From Pseudomonas sp. NC02 (GTDB lineage Bacteria; Pseudomonadota; Gammaproteobacteria; Pseudomonadales; Pseudomonadaceae), in contig NZ_CP025624.1 of NCBI RefSeq assembly GCF_002874965.1, forward strand, positions 5,704,001 through 5,768,000: 64,000 bases of DNA. Reading direction: 5' to 3'. A program made the position numbers and the translations under genes. How positions within the stretch are numbered: position 1 is the stretch's first letter; each line of letters starts with the position of its first letter. Of this stretch, positions 1 through 11,226 are shown piece after piece. The notes below the pieces were generated by a model that did not search any database, was not told the origin of the DNA, and was given only the letters and a program-made list of their open reading frames with translations.

Positions 1-239
1 TAGCTGTCCGATTCGGTGTAGTCGATCAGGTGCTGAGCGATGCCGAAGCCGGCACTGCGCTCAAGAAAGTCGAAACCCGAGGTAATGCCCCGGTGTTGAA
101 GGTTGGTTTGCGTGTTGTTGAACAGGTACCAGCCCAACGAGACCACCGCCACAATCGTGATGATCTGGAATAGCCACGCACGCACTTTTGGATCACTGAA
201 GCTGAGCTTCTGTTTTGGTGCGCCGATTTGATTTTGCAT
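1..239 (-). CDS. aapQ: General L-amino-acid ABC transporter permease, N-terminus only
   Basis: Only the first 79 codons are in the window; the gene runs off the left edge. The product begins MQNQIGAPKQKLSFSDPKVR, then has a hydrophobic first membrane segment (WLFQIITIVAVVSLGWYLF) and a periplasmic stretch (NNTQTNLQHRGITSGFDFLE) typical of AapQ/BztB-type inner-membrane permeases of the HAAT family. It lies 72 bp downstream of aapJ on the same strand, so the two should form one operon encoding a broad-specificity polar amino-acid importer. A stem-loop occupies the gap between them. The assignment rests on the N-terminus plus context. Confidence 0.85.
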   Translation of the reverse strand, partial: MQNQIGAPKQKLSFSDPKVRAWLFQIITIVAVVSLGWYLFNNTQTNLQHRGITSGFDFLERSAGFGIAQHLIDYTESDS

Positions 240-268
240 TAAGTGCCCCAGAAATAATGGAACAGAAC

Positions 269-297
269 ATCACCCGGCGGTTGGCCCACCGGGTGAT
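269..297 (-). other. Stem-loop between aapJ and aapQ
   Basis: A perfect inverted repeat has arms ATCACCCGG (269-277) and CCGGGTGAT (289-297) around an 11-nt loop. There is no T-run, so it is probably not a full terminator. Hairpins between a binding-protein gene and its permease genes commonly stabilise the upstream mRNA, so that the binding protein is made in excess. That role is inferred. Confidence 0.6.
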
Positions 298-311
298 AGA
301 ACCATCAGCGA

Positions 312-1343
312 TCAGCGCACAGGTGGTGCGTATTGAATGCCACCGTTGGTCCACAGAGCGTTCAGGCCACGATCGATTTCCAGAGGCGTGCTCTTGCCGA
401 GGTTTTTCTCGAACACTTCGCCGTAGTTACCGACCTGCTTGACGATCTGTACGACCCAGTCCTTCTTCACTTTCAGGTCTTTGCCGTATTCGCCGTCAGC
501 ACCCAGCAGACGGGCAACGTCCGGGTTCTTGGTGGACTTGGCTTCAGCTTCGACGTTTTTGGAGGTGATACCGGCTTCTTCGGCGTTGAGCATGGCGTAG
601 CCAACCCAGCGCACGATGGCCAGCCACTCGTCGTCGCCGTTACGCACGACAGGGCCCAGTGGTTCTTTGGAAATGGTTTCCGGCAATACCACGTAGTCTT
701 TCGGCGAAGCCAGCTTGCTGCGCTGTGCGTAGAGCTGGGACTTGTCGGAGGTCAGTACGTCGCAACGACCGGATTCCAGCGACTTGGCGCTTTCATCGGA
801 GGTGTCGAACGTGATCGGGGTGTACTTCAGGTTGTTGGCGCGGAAGTAGTCGGAGACGTTCAGCTCAGTGGTGGTACCGGCCTGGATGCAAATGGTTGCA
901 CCGTCCAGTTCCTTGGCACTTTTCACGCCCAGCTTGTTGTTCACCAGGAAACCAACACCGTCGTAGTAGGTGATGAAGCCCGGGAATTTCAGGCCCATGC
1001 CGGCATCGCGGGAGCTGGTCATGGTGGTGTTGCGCGACAGGATGTCGACTTCGCCAGACTGAAGCGCGGTGAAACGCTCCTTGGCATTCAACTGGCTGAA
1101 TTTGACCTTGGTTGCGTCGCCGAATACGGCAGCGGCAACAGCACGGCACACGTCAGCGTCGATCCCAAGGATCTTGCCGCTGGCGTCCGGCACCGAGAAG
1201 CCCGGCAGACCGTCGCTCACGCCACACTGCACAAAGCCTTTCTTCTGCACGGCATCCAGAGTGGCGCCAGCCTGGGCGAAACCACTGACACCCAGTACGG
1301 TAGCCGCGGTCACGATGGCCAGGGTGGATTTCAATACCTTCAT
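312..1343 (-). CDS. aapJ: Periplasmic general L-amino-acid binding protein
   Basis: This 343-residue protein has a signal peptide (MKVLKSTLAIVTAATVLGVSGFAQA, cut before GATLDAVQ) and an SBP_bac_3 fold. Family segments include VQCGVSDGLPGFS, GIDADVCRAVAAAVFGD, and the ligand-binding-type stretches EVDILSRNTTMTSSRD and GRCDVLTSDKSQLYAQRS. It captures amino acids in the periplasm for the AapQMP permease/ATPase, whose first permease gene follows on the same strand. Length and motifs fit AapJ/BztA. The 5' region carries a good sigma-54-type element, which suggests control by nitrogen or by amino-acid-responsive enhancer-binding proteins. The substrate range is inferred from the family. Confidence 0.93.
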   Translation of the reverse strand: MKVLKSTLAIVTAATVLGVSGFAQAGATLDAVQKKGFVQCGVSDGLPGFSVPDASGKILGIDADVCRAVAAAVFGDATKVKFSQLNAKERFTALQSGEVDILSRNTTMTSSRDAGMGLKFPGFITYYDGVGFLVNNKLGVKSAKELDGATICIQAGTTTELNVSDYFRANNLKYTPITFDTSDESAKSLESGRCDVLTSDKSQLYAQRSKLASPKDYVVLPETISKEPLGPVVRNGDDEWLAIVRWVGYAMLNAEEAGITSKNVEAEAKSTKNPDVARLLGADGEYGKDLKVKKDWVVQIVKQVGNYGEVFEKNLGKSTPLEIDRGLNALWTNGGIQYAPPVR

Positions 1344-1540
1344 TCAAACCTCCAGTTTTGCTCTTGTTGTGCCTGCGCTCGAACCCCACCGCACCCTTAT
1401 GAGGCGACATCGACCCGTGTTGGCTTTTTTTGGGGTCAAACAGCATGAGGTTTTTGCTTTAAGTCCAGTTGCTATCCCACAGGCGCCAGTCACTGATAGT
1501 GTTACCGCCTGGGGTGAGCCTTGACATCGGGTTTCACATA

Positions 1541-1555
1541 GCAAGCCCCGTACCA
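1541..1555 (-). promoter_or_regulatory. Sigma-54-type promoter of aapJ
   Basis: The minus strand reads TGGTACGGGGCTTGC. It has the GG-N10-GC spacing of a -24/-12 element and differs at one defined position from the consensus TGGCACG-N4-TTGC. Transcription would start near 1529, leaving a leader of about 185 nt before aapJ. RpoN control of amino-acid uptake operons is established in pseudomonads; its use here is inferred. Confidence 0.6.
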
Positions 1556-1561
1556 GACTGA

Positions 1562-2347
<786 letters not shown>

Positions 2348-2443
2348 AAACCACCCATTGTGTAGCCGCATGACCAACGCACTACGCCGCGCCCGATTCT
2401 TGCATTACACTGGCCGGCGTACATTCCTTAACCAATTGATGAG

Positions 2444-3931
2444 ATGACCGTGCTCAAAGCACTCAAGAAGATGTTCGGTAAAAGCGAGGCTGAGCAGCTC
2501 GCGCCAGGTTCCAGTGCCCCCGCCCACGTTCAAGGCAGCCGCAATGACGGCCAGCAGCCTGGCCGGACCGCACCTGTAGCCTCGCCAAAAAAAGAGCCGG
2601 TGACCACACCCGCCACGGTTAACGTCGCTGAAGAGCCAGCCGCCGACCAACCACGCCAGGAGCCACGCCAGGAAAAGCCGCGCCGTGAACGCGCGCCCAA
2701 ACCTGTGGTTATTCCCTGGAAACTGGAAGACTTCGCCGTCGAACCCCAGGAAGGCAAAACCCGCTTTCATGATTTCAAACTCGCCCCGGAACTGATGCAC
2801 GCCATCCAGGACCTGGGTTTCCCGTACTGCACGCCGATCCAGGCGCAAGTATTGGGCTTCACCCTCGCCGGCAAAGACGCCATCGGTCGCGCCCAGACCG
2901 GTACCGGCAAGACCGCTGCGTTCCTGATCTCGATCATTACGCAGTTGTTGCAGACCCCACCGCCAAAAGAGCGCTACATGGGTGAACCCCGCGCACTGAT
3001 CATCGCCCCGACCCGGGAGCTGGTGGTACAGATCGCCAAGGACGCCGCCGACCTGACCAAGTACACCGGCCTCAACGTGATGACGTTTGTTGGCGGGATG
3101 GACTTCGACAAGCAGCTCAAGCACCTGGAAGCGCGCCACTGCGACATCCTGGTGGCCACGCCGGGGCGCTTGCTGGACTTCAATCAGCGCGGCGACGTGC
3201 ACCTGGACATGGTCGAAGTGATGGTGCTGGACGAAGCCGACCGCATGCTCGACATGGGTTTCATCCCGCAAGTGCGTCAGATCATTCGCCAGACCCCGCC
3301 GAAAAACGAACGCCAGACCCTGCTGTTCTCCGCGACCTTCACCGAAGACGTGATGAACCTGGCCAAGCAGTGGACCACCGATCCGTCCATCGTCGAGATC
3401 GAGGCACTCAACGTTGCCAGCGAGAACGTCGAACAGCACATCTATGCCGTGGCCGGTGCCGACAAATACAAGCTGCTCTACAACCTGGTCAACGACAACG
3501 GTTGGGAGCGGGTCATGGTGTTTGCCAACCGCAAGGACGAAGTGCGACGCATCGAAGAACGCCTGGTGCGTGATGGCGTGAATGCAGCGCAACTGTCCGG
3601 CGACGTGCCGCAGCACAAGCGCATCAAGACCCTGGAAGGTTTCCGCGAAGGTAAGATTCGCGTGCTGGTGGCCACCGACGTGGCCGGGCGCGGGATTCAC
3701 ATCGACGGCATCAGCCACGTAATCAACTTCACCCTTCCGGAAGTGCCGGACGACTACGTGCACCGGATTGGCCGTACCGGCCGTGCCGGTGCTGCGGGCG
3801 TGTCCATCAGCTTTGCCGGTGAAGACGATTCGTACCAGTTGCCGTCAATCGAAACCTTGCTGGGCCGCAAGATCAGCTGCGAAACGCCGCCGACGCATCT
3901 GTTGCGTCCGGTGGAACGCAAGCGCCCTTAA
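2444..3931 (+). CDS. rhlB: DEAD-box ATP-dependent RNA helicase RhlB
   Basis: This 495-residue DEAD-box helicase has a charged, low-complexity N-terminal extension of about 95 residues rich in Pro, Glu and Arg. The core follows: Q motif ([13 protein letters not shown]), Walker [31 protein letters not shown], then the C-terminal helicase motifs [11 protein letters not shown] and [10 protein letters not shown]. RhlB remodels RNA and in proteobacteria works with RNase E in the degradosome. The extension is longer than in the enteric protein and common in pseudomonads. The gene converges on the RHS gene with only 9 bp between stop codons. Confidence 0.92.
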   Translation: MTVLKALKKMFGKSEAEQLAPGSSAPAHVQGSRNDGQQPGRTAPVASPKKEPVTTPATVNVAEEPAADQPRQEPRQEKPRRERAPKPVVIPWKLEDFAVEPQEGKTRFHDFKLAPELMHAIQDLGFPYCTPIQAQVLGFTLAGKDAIGRAQTGTGKTAAFLISIITQLLQTPPPKERYMGEPRALIIAPTRELVVQIAKDAADLTKYTGLNVMTFVGGMDFDKQLKHLEARHCDILVATPGRLLDFNQRGDVHLDMVEVMVLDEADRMLDMGFIPQVRQIIRQTPPKNERQTLLFSATFTEDVMNLAKQWTTDPSIVEIEALNVASENVEQHIYAVAGADKYKLLYNLVNDNGWERVMVFANRKDEVRRIEERLVRDGVNAAQLSGDVPQHKRIKTLEGFREGKIRVLVATDVAGRGIHIDGISHVINFTLPEVPDDYVHRIGRTGRAGAAGVSISFAGEDDSYQLPSIETLLGRKISCETPPTHLLRPVERKRP

Positions 3932-3940
3932 GCCAAAGGC

Positions 3941-6900
3941 TCAGGCCGAATTCCATTCGGCCAGGATCGGTTGGCGAACACGCGAGGCCTCCTGCGAAAA
4001 GGCCTCATGGAAAGTGAAGCTGCTGCCCGACATATCGACAAGGCGATGGGCCTGAGGCTGGGGTTGCGGCTGCCCCAGTGGCTGCTGCAAGTTCTCGGCA
4101 TCGCCCCCGATAGGCGCTGCCGGCTGGCGCTTTCTGATCCGACCGTCGACCGAGCGGTACAGATTGACCACGCGCAAGCCAAAACGCGTCACCCCCCAGG
4201 CTTGGCTTGGCAGCGTAATGTCATTGAAGAACTTGTAAGAAGCACCGGTCAGCAACTTGCCAGCGGCCTGCAATCCAGCCCTTGCTTGGGAACTCAATAG
4301 ACTGAAGCTTCGGACCGCCGGGCTTGCGGCGACTTCAACCGCCCGGGAAGCGCCCGTCGCCGCTATGCCTGCGCCCCCTAAACTGGCCGCGACACCCACC
4401 GCTGCAAAGGTCAGCGATGCCCAGTTCAGGACGTTGATTTGACTGGAGCGATCCCAGCCCATCTGATTGTCGACCGCCTCAACGCTCAGTGCGGCAATCC
4501 CCAACGTCCCACCTACCGAGGCCGCGCCTGAGGCTACCAACAGCGCGCTCTTGCCGGCAATGGTCAGTGCAGCGGCTTGAGCGCCGATGGCAGCGAGCAA
4601 GCCCGCGGTTGCAAGCCCAGCGGTGACCACCGACATGCCCAGTGCAACACCGGTCAGTGCCCACCGGGCCCATGTTGGAAAACTGAAGAGGCCGCTGGGG
4701 TCCGACCAATTCACCGGGTCACCGCCACAATAGGCGTAGCTGTTGATCCCGCCCTCGTCAAAAGGACTGAGGGGATCAGGAGAGAGAAACACCATCAGTT
4801 CGGGGTCATAGGCACGGCGCCCATTACCCAGGTGATAGAGGTTGACCGGTACGTCCAGCCGCTCGCCGTTGTAGGCGGGCAATTGCATTTCCATCATCGT
4901 GGGCGACACGTCATCCCGCAACTCGATCCTGGCGTCACCGTAGGGTGCGTAATGCCGGCGCACCTGGTCCGTGATCGGTGCCACCACACCGCGGACGCTG
5001 CCAGCGCCGTCAAGAACCAGTAGTTTCTGGTAATTACCACTATCTCGGTAGGCCACCACCTGGTCACCGTCGCGCACGTAACGTGCCCGCATGCTGACCT
5101 GCGCCAGCGTGTCGAGCCGATCCCCGGCATAGGCCAGCATCACGGGAGCTTCGTTGCCTCGCGCAGCAAGCACCTGGCGTGCTTCACCGTCGTACTGGTA
5201 GCTGTACTTGTCTGTGGCGGTCTGTACAGCAGTGAGCTGGTCAAAACCGTTGTACGTGAAACCGCGACCGAAGGTGCCCTGTTGCAAATTACCGGCGGCG
5301 TCATAGCTCAGGGTCAGGTTTCGTACCGGGTTTGTATGGGTCAGGTGCGTCAGGCAGGCAGGGTCCTTACCCTGGAAAAACCGCTCGCTGCGGTCGCTAC
5401 TGCCATCGATAAACGTTGTCCGCACTTCAGTCATATTATCGAGACCGTCATAACTGAAACGCTGTTCCTTGATCGCCCGATCCAATTTATCCATCGGGTA
5501 TTGCGTGCCCTCGCACACATAGGATTTGAGTCGCGAATAACCATCGTAAGTGAACGTCTCGCCCGTGACCACGGCGTCATTCGCGTCTTTCAACGTGCGA
5601 GTGGCCAGCAGGCCATCGTCGTAATAGGTGCTGACAATGTTCTGCAGTAGCGCACCGTCCTGTTCCAGCTTGCGTTCCGACTCACGCCCCCATGCGTCAA
5701 AGGTCACCGAGTCGGTAAGACGCATTTGATAATTGAGGGTTCGCGCCGAAAGGCGGCCCAGACTATCGTAAGTCCGGATCATGCGGACGAAACCGGTGGT
5801 GGTCTGTTGGAGGCGTCCGAACTGGTCATATACGAGGTCACTGTGCTGCCCATCCGCCGCGGAGTGCCGCAACAGCCGCCCACCCGGCGAATAACTCGTC
5901 AGGCTAGTCAAGGGCTGGCTGCCCAGCGTCTGGACTTCCTTGGCGAGATAGCCGTTCTCGTCGTAACTCATCTCATGCTTGAGCCCGGCGGTGAGTGATT
6001 GTCGCATCGCTCCACTGATGGGGTCGTACTCAAGGTCTATCGGTGCATGCCCTGCCATCTTGACGCTCGTTAATGTCTCCAGCTCAGGATCATGACCGTA
6101 CTCTTGACGATCACCGCGCGGCGAAGTCACCGCCACTGGCGCAACCTGGTTGGGCTTGTACTCCCAGGTCGTGGCTGTTGCGCTGCCGCGCGCCTGGGAA
6201 ATGACGCGGTCCAGACTGTCGTATTCACGCGTGCCAACCAGCTTGCTGTCTACGGTGAGGGTGCGCACCATTGGCTCGCTGGTGCCAAGCGCATACGTCG
6301 TCAACGTCTCACGGGGTGGCGTTCCGTCGGAAGGGGTTTCCAGGCTGCGCACCACACGATCAAAAATGTCATAGGTGTATTCAGTCCGGGTCTTCCTGGC
6401 ATCGACGCGCTCCGTGCAGCGTCCCAGCCCGTCATAAGTCCGGGTTTCCACCACGATGCGTGCACCGCCAGCGCTCACCCGCTCAACCCGCGCCGGCTGA
6501 TTGTGTTCGTTGAACCAGGTTTCCAGTTGCGCCCCACCTTGTACCCCCGTCACCCTGCGATTGAGGAGCGGGTCATACTCGTCGATCAGTACCCGACCAT
6601 CGGGTTGAGTTACCGTCCACGGATTGCCCCAAATGTTATAGGCGTGACTGGTTTTCAACGTACGCGGCCCATCCCCCAGATAATCCAGACGGGTTTGCTT
6701 CACGAGCCGCCCAAGTGCGTCGTACCCCCAGTCCCCCAGGAGCCTGTCATTGCCTGCAATACCATCAAGCGATTGTGCAGCAGAGAGCTGGCGTCCCATG
6801 CCATCGAAATACGTAAAGAGCACGGTGCCTTGTGCGTCCGTGGTGACCAAATGGGCCATCTTGGCCCCGGCCGAAAAGTGATAGGCATAACGACGTCGGG

Positions 6901-8713
6901 CCATCTGGAGCGTGGCTGGCGCGGCGGTTTCCGATGTCAGCCGCCCACTGACATCGTACGTCATCGCCAGGCTGCCGACGGCATCACGTGTCATGTCGAG
7001 CAGACGCTGATTGGTCAGTGACCACGTGCGCGCGGACTCGAGCCATTGACCAGGCTCACGCCCCTTCAAGCTCCGGACTTCGGTGATCGAGTCGCCATTG
7101 AAGGTGCAGGTGAAATCGGAGACCAGAGAGAGTTTGTCGATCGTCGTCGTGGAGCTTTTCAAGCGACCATGCAGGGCGGGGTTGGCGGCCACAGAATGAT
7201 AGGTATAAGACGTATGGGTGCCCCCTTCAAGGTTGATGGCAAGCGGCATGACGAAGTAGCCGCCCCCCGTTATCGAGACGTCGGTGTGGGAATGTTCAGT
7301 GGTCCGAGCCGCAGTGGTCGATCTGGCCGGGAAAAGCTTTTCCAGCTTCAGGTAACGTTGAAAGAGTCCATGGGGGTCGGCAGGGCATCTTCGAGGCTCG
7401 CCGGTCACCGGGTAATAAGTGTATTCGGTGCGTACGCCGGAGGCCTCGGTGCGGCTTAGTTCGTTGCCGAAGTCATCGGTGGTAATACTGACCACTTCCG
7501 CCCTTGGGGGGTTGCCACCCTGGGGATACAGCTCAAAGGTCTTGGTGATGCGGCTCGGAAGTTGGAGATTGGCGGGCTGATTTGGAAACTGGATGCCCAG
7601 AACTTCATTGTAGACAGTCTCGGTTTTGACCTGGCTGCCATTGGCTAGCATTAATTCCTCAGTCATCAGGTGAAAACGATTATAAGTGGCGCGGGTCGAC
7701 CGCAGGGGCTTGACATTATTATCAACGTAAGTTTCTTCCGCCCAATAAGCGTACTCGCTATCCACCCGATACAAATTATCCTGGCCCTGGCGGAATCCGC
7801 CATTCAGAGGATATCCCGTGAAGTTACGGTTGGGACTGTATTTATAAGATCGGACGACAGAGGGCTGCCCGCGCCCAGGATTTTGCTCCCAGTGGGTGAC
7901 GACCGGAATATACAAACGGGCATCGTATTGAAGCCCATTGGGGTTATACCGAATTATCTCTTGCCCCCCCATGGGTGTCATAACCTGCGAAATAGCCACC
8001 ATTGCGTCAGGCAACCTGAGGTACTGAAACGAATAGGCCTCACTTGCGACTGGCCCGGCCAGGTCATAAGGAACCGTGACCTTGGTCAGTTGGTTGTCGA
8101 TATGAGTATATTCAAATCGCGTACGGGCATAACGATTACCATCAATTAGTGTATCGGCGGTTACCAGCGATCCGGCGGAATACTTCAGCATCAACAGGTC
8201 GGTTTCTTTATCGTCAACAATGCTCTGCAATAAGTTATTACCGCCATACCGGAAGCTCAGCCGCTCGCCATTTTCGAACTGGATAGCACTGATCTTATAG
8301 GGACCGGGAATGCTGAGGGGACGCAGGATTTCGACAGTGCCATCCTTGTAAATTACGTGCAGCGTATTTTGCGCAACCCGTTTTATGGTGAGGTCCTTCA
8401 ACTTATGGTCGGTAATAACAGCATTGTCCCCTACGGAGGGCAGCCCTTGGGTTAGATATTGTTCACCGTTGAGTAGCGTAAGCTTGAAGCTGTTCGGGTC
8501 AAATTCGGTATTCGACAAGCTCCAGCCTTTACCGTAGCCACTGTTGCGGGTATCCATCATCGAGAACGCCAAGGCAATCTCTCGACTGACCTCTAACGGC
8601 CCTTTTGGGCTCAAGACTGCCAAACGAACCAGACACCCATACTGCCCGGTACGCAGGTCAACCGAACCGCCGAGGTGGGCACTGAAATTAAACGCGTTCG
8701 AATAGATGTCCAT
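3941..8713 (-). CDS. RHS/YD-repeat protein with RHS-associated core domain
   Basis: This very large protein (1590 residues from the ATG at 8713) opens with the SNAFNFSAHLGGSVDLRTGQ-type N-terminus seen in Pseudomonas RHS proteins. Long arrays of YD repeats follow (for example YDALGRL, YDGLGRC, YDSLDRV, YDENGYL, YDQFGRL, YDSLGRL, YDGYSRL, YDGLDNM). The RHS-associated core comes next, with LGNGRRAYDPELMVFLSPDP and SYAYCGGDPVNWSDPSGL, ending near residue 1341. In known RHS and TcC proteins the repeats form a cocoon and the core releases a C-terminal effector. Here the final ~250 residues hold two Ala/Gly-rich hydrophobic stretches, a PQPQPQ tract and the tail MSGSSFTFHEAFSQEA; I recognise no toxin fold. 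There is no signal peptide and no immunity gene downstream, because rhlB ends 9 bp away. The ATG at 8713 follows GGTGGG and is preferred to the in-frame GTG at 8731. The gene probably shares an operon with the 341-residue protein upstream. Confidence 0.85.
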   Translation of the reverse strand: MDIYSNAFNFSAHLGGSVDLRTGQYGCLVRLAVLSPKGPLEVSREIALAFSMMDTRNSGYGKGWSLSNTEFDPNSFKLTLLNGEQYLTQGLPSVGDNAVITDHKLKDLTIKRVAQNTLHVIYKDGTVEILRPLSIPGPYKISAIQFENGERLSFRYGGNNLLQSIVDDKETDLLMLKYSAGSLVTADTLIDGNRYARTRFEYTHIDNQLTKVTVPYDLAGPVASEAYSFQYLRLPDAMVAISQVMTPMGGQEIIRYNPNGLQYDARLYIPVVTHWEQNPGRGQPSVVRSYKYSPNRNFTGYPLNGGFRQGQDNLYRVDSEYAYWAEETYVDNNVKPLRSTRATYNRFHLMTEELMLANGSQVKTETVYNEVLGIQFPNQPANLQLPSRITKTFELYPQGGNPPRAEVVSITTDDFGNELSRTEASGVRTEYTYYPVTGEPRRCPADPHGLFQRYLKLEKLFPARSTTAARTTEHSHTDVSITGGGYFVMPLAINLEGGTHTSYTYHSVAANPALHGRLKSSTTTIDKLSLVSDFTCTFNGDSITEVRSLKGREPGQWLESARTWSLTNQRLLDMTRDAVGSLAMTYDVSGRLTSETAAPATLQMARRRYAYHFSAGAKMAHLVTTDAQGTVLFTYFDGMGRQLSAAQSLDGIAGNDRLLGDWGYDALGRLVKQTRLDYLGDGPRTLKTSHAYNIWGNPWTVTQPDGRVLIDEYDPLLNRRVTGVQGGAQLETWFNEHNQPARVERVSAGGARIVVETRTYDGLGRCTERVDARKTRTEYTYDIFDRVVRSLETPSDGTPPRETLTTYALGTSEPMVRTLTVDSKLVGTREYDSLDRVISQARGSATATTWEYKPNQVAPVAVTSPRGDRQEYGHDPELETLTSVKMAGHAPIDLEYDPISGAMRQSLTAGLKHEMSYDENGYLAKEVQTLGSQPLTSLTSYSPGGRLLRHSAADGQHSDLVYDQFGRLQQTTTGFVRMIRTYDSLGRLSARTLNYQMRLTDSVTFDAWGRESERKLEQDGALLQNIVSTYYDDGLLATRTLKDANDAVVTGETFTYDGYSRLKSYVCEGTQYPMDKLDRAIKEQRFSYDGLDNMTEVRTTFIDGSSDRSERFFQGKDPACLTHLTHTNPVRNLTLSYDAAGNLQQGTFGRGFTYNGFDQLTAVQTATDKYSYQYDGEARQVLAARGNEAPVMLAYAGDRLDTLAQVSMRARYVRDGDQVVAYRDSGNYQKLLVLDGAGSVRGVVAPITDQVRRHYAPYGDARIELRDDVSPTMMEMQLPAYNGERLDVPVNLYHLGNGRRAYDPELMVFLSPDPLSPFDEGGINSYAYCGGDPVNWSDPSGLFSFPTWARWALTGVALGMSVVTAGLATAGLLAAIGAQAAALTIAGKSALLVASGAASVGGTLGIAALSVEAVDNQMGWDRSSQINVLNWASLTFAAVGVAASLGGAGIAATGASRAVEVAASPAVRSFSLLSSQARAGLQAAGKLLTGASYKFFNDITLPSQAWGVTRFGLRVVNLYRSVDGRIRKRQPAAPIGGDAENLQQPLGQPQPQPQAHRLVDMSGSSFTFHEAFSQEASRVRQPILAEWNSA
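3944..3962. other. Hairpin in the last codons of the RHS gene, just past rhlB
   Basis: GGCCGA-N7-TCGGCC is a perfect 6-bp stem starting 12 bp after the rhlB stop and lying inside the RHS 3' coding end. It lacks a T-run on either strand. It may protect the rhlB mRNA 3' end; this is speculative. Confidence 0.3.
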
Positions 8714-8759
8714 AGGCCCACCGCTTCGCACTTGGAGAGGGGATGAAATGCCTGGAACG

Positions 8760-9785
8760 TCAGGGTTTTGAAGTGGCGCGCAGCACCATCACATTGTAAT
8801 TGTCGGTCTCGGTCAGGTAATAGTGATGCGAGCAGCCATAACTATCGACCATTGTCCAAATACTGGCCCCTTGTTGATCGGTGTTGGGGTTATCCAACCA
8901 GGCCTTGACTCGCGCAGCACGCATGATGGTATTGCGCTTGTTCGCAGGAATTGGGTCATTTCCCCCTGAAGATTTTTTCAGCAGGCTATTCATTGTGATG
9001 TTTCCAACAGTATTACCCCGTATGACACCGCCGATCTGTCTAATACCGTGCCCAATGTCCCGAGTGTAGTAAATATCAAAGTGATCCCCCTGAACAGATG
9101 AATCTTTTAATTTTACGGGATCAGTCGGAGGTATATTCTCGACAAATCTCAACCCAAGGGGGGGCGTCCAATAATAAATATCCACATCCACACCCTGCAC
9201 TGAAAAGGCGTCGGTATCAGCCCAATGATCGAGCCGCTCAGCAGACAATGTATAGGGCTCTTGACACTTAACAGTGACAGATGATTGATAATTAACATTA
9301 TCTCTCTCCATATTAGTTGTATATGTTTTACGTCCCACCGTAATTTTTGCCATAAACTGCTGATTACCACTTGATCTCAGATCACACCTCAGGTATCGCT
9401 TCTCATTTTCGAGCGGACCAATACCGGGCATCGGCTGAATAATAGGGTTAGAAGGGGCTGTAGCCATGCTGGGTTCCTCAAGCACCCCCGACCACCGACC
9501 CATGTTAAATTCGTTCCTTTTTGTATCACAATACCATCCGGCCGGAATTGTCGCTTCTGGGTTTGTGGAATACTCAACCACCGTGGCACTTTCAAGCTCC
9601 GTCGCCTCAAAGGCTGCCAGCTCCCATATACCTTCAGCGTTTCTCCTCTCCTTTTGGACAATTATATTGACTTGACATTGCTGTTTGCCACCCAGATACA
9701 CCTCATTATTAACTACATTGCCACCATCGCGAGGGAATTCAATATCAAACGTTTTTAAACGAACATTGGGATCTTCCGCTTTCAT
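8760..9785 (-). CDS. Unrecognised protein encoded upstream of the RHS gene
   Basis: I do not recognise a family for this 341-residue protein. It has no signal peptide or membrane segment and looks beta-rich, with alternating polar/hydrophobic strands such as QCQVNIIVQKE, VDIYYWTPPLGLRF and HFDIYYTRDIGHG. It has a few cysteines (Cys in YCDTKR, YLRCDLRSS, VKCQEPY, YGCSHHYY). The ATG at 9785 is chosen because AAGGAGAAGG sits just in front of it; an in-frame ATG at 9806 lacks this. Base composition is clearly more AT-rich than the neighbours, suggesting transfer. It ends 46 bp before the RHS start on the same strand, so the two are probably co-expressed. It may be a chaperone, adaptor, carrier or immunity-like partner of the RHS protein; that is inference from position. 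Confidence 0.7.
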   Translation of the reverse strand: MKAEDPNVRLKTFDIEFPRDGGNVVNNEVYLGGKQQCQVNIIVQKERRNAEGIWELAAFEATELESATVVEYSTNPEATIPAGWYCDTKRNEFNMGRWSGVLEEPSMATAPSNPIIQPMPGIGPLENEKRYLRCDLRSSGNQQFMAKITVGRKTYTTNMERDNVNYQSSVTVKCQEPYTLSAERLDHWADTDAFSVQGVDVDIYYWTPPLGLRFVENIPPTDPVKLKDSSVQGDHFDIYYTRDIGHGIRQIGGVIRGNTVGNITMNSLLKKSSGGNDPIPANKRNTIMRAARVKAWLDNPNTDQQGASIWTMVDSYGCSHHYYLTETDNYNVMVLRATSKP

Positions 9786-9868
9786 TTCCTTCTCCTTATC
9801 CAACATAGAGAACAGTTATCATCAACGCCACATCTTGTACCGACCTGATGCAAGTAAGCGCTTTATAG

Positions 9869-11176
<1,308 letters not shown>

Positions 11177-11180
11177 CCTG

Positions 11181-11224
11181 TGTGGCGGGGGAGCTTGCTG
11201 TGGGGAGGGAGCTCCCTCGCCACA
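11181..11224. repeat. REP-like palindrome between convergent genes
   Basis: GTGGCGGGGGAGCT (11182-11195) pairs with AGCTCCCTCGCCAC (11210-11223) with one mismatch. It belongs to the same family as the larger repeat at 35282-35410. It fills the gap between the DauA-like stop and the moaE stop and may act as a bidirectional terminator. Confidence 0.55.
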
Positions 11225-11226
11225 CG

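Noticed and set aside
2405..3763. Long minus-strand open frame opposite rhlB (452 codons)
   Set aside because: It mirrors a clear helicase gene, has no recognisable domain and arises from high-GC codon bias.
3932..3940. Immunity gene downstream of the RHS gene
   Set aside because: Only 9 bp separate the RHS and rhlB stop codons, so no gene can fit.
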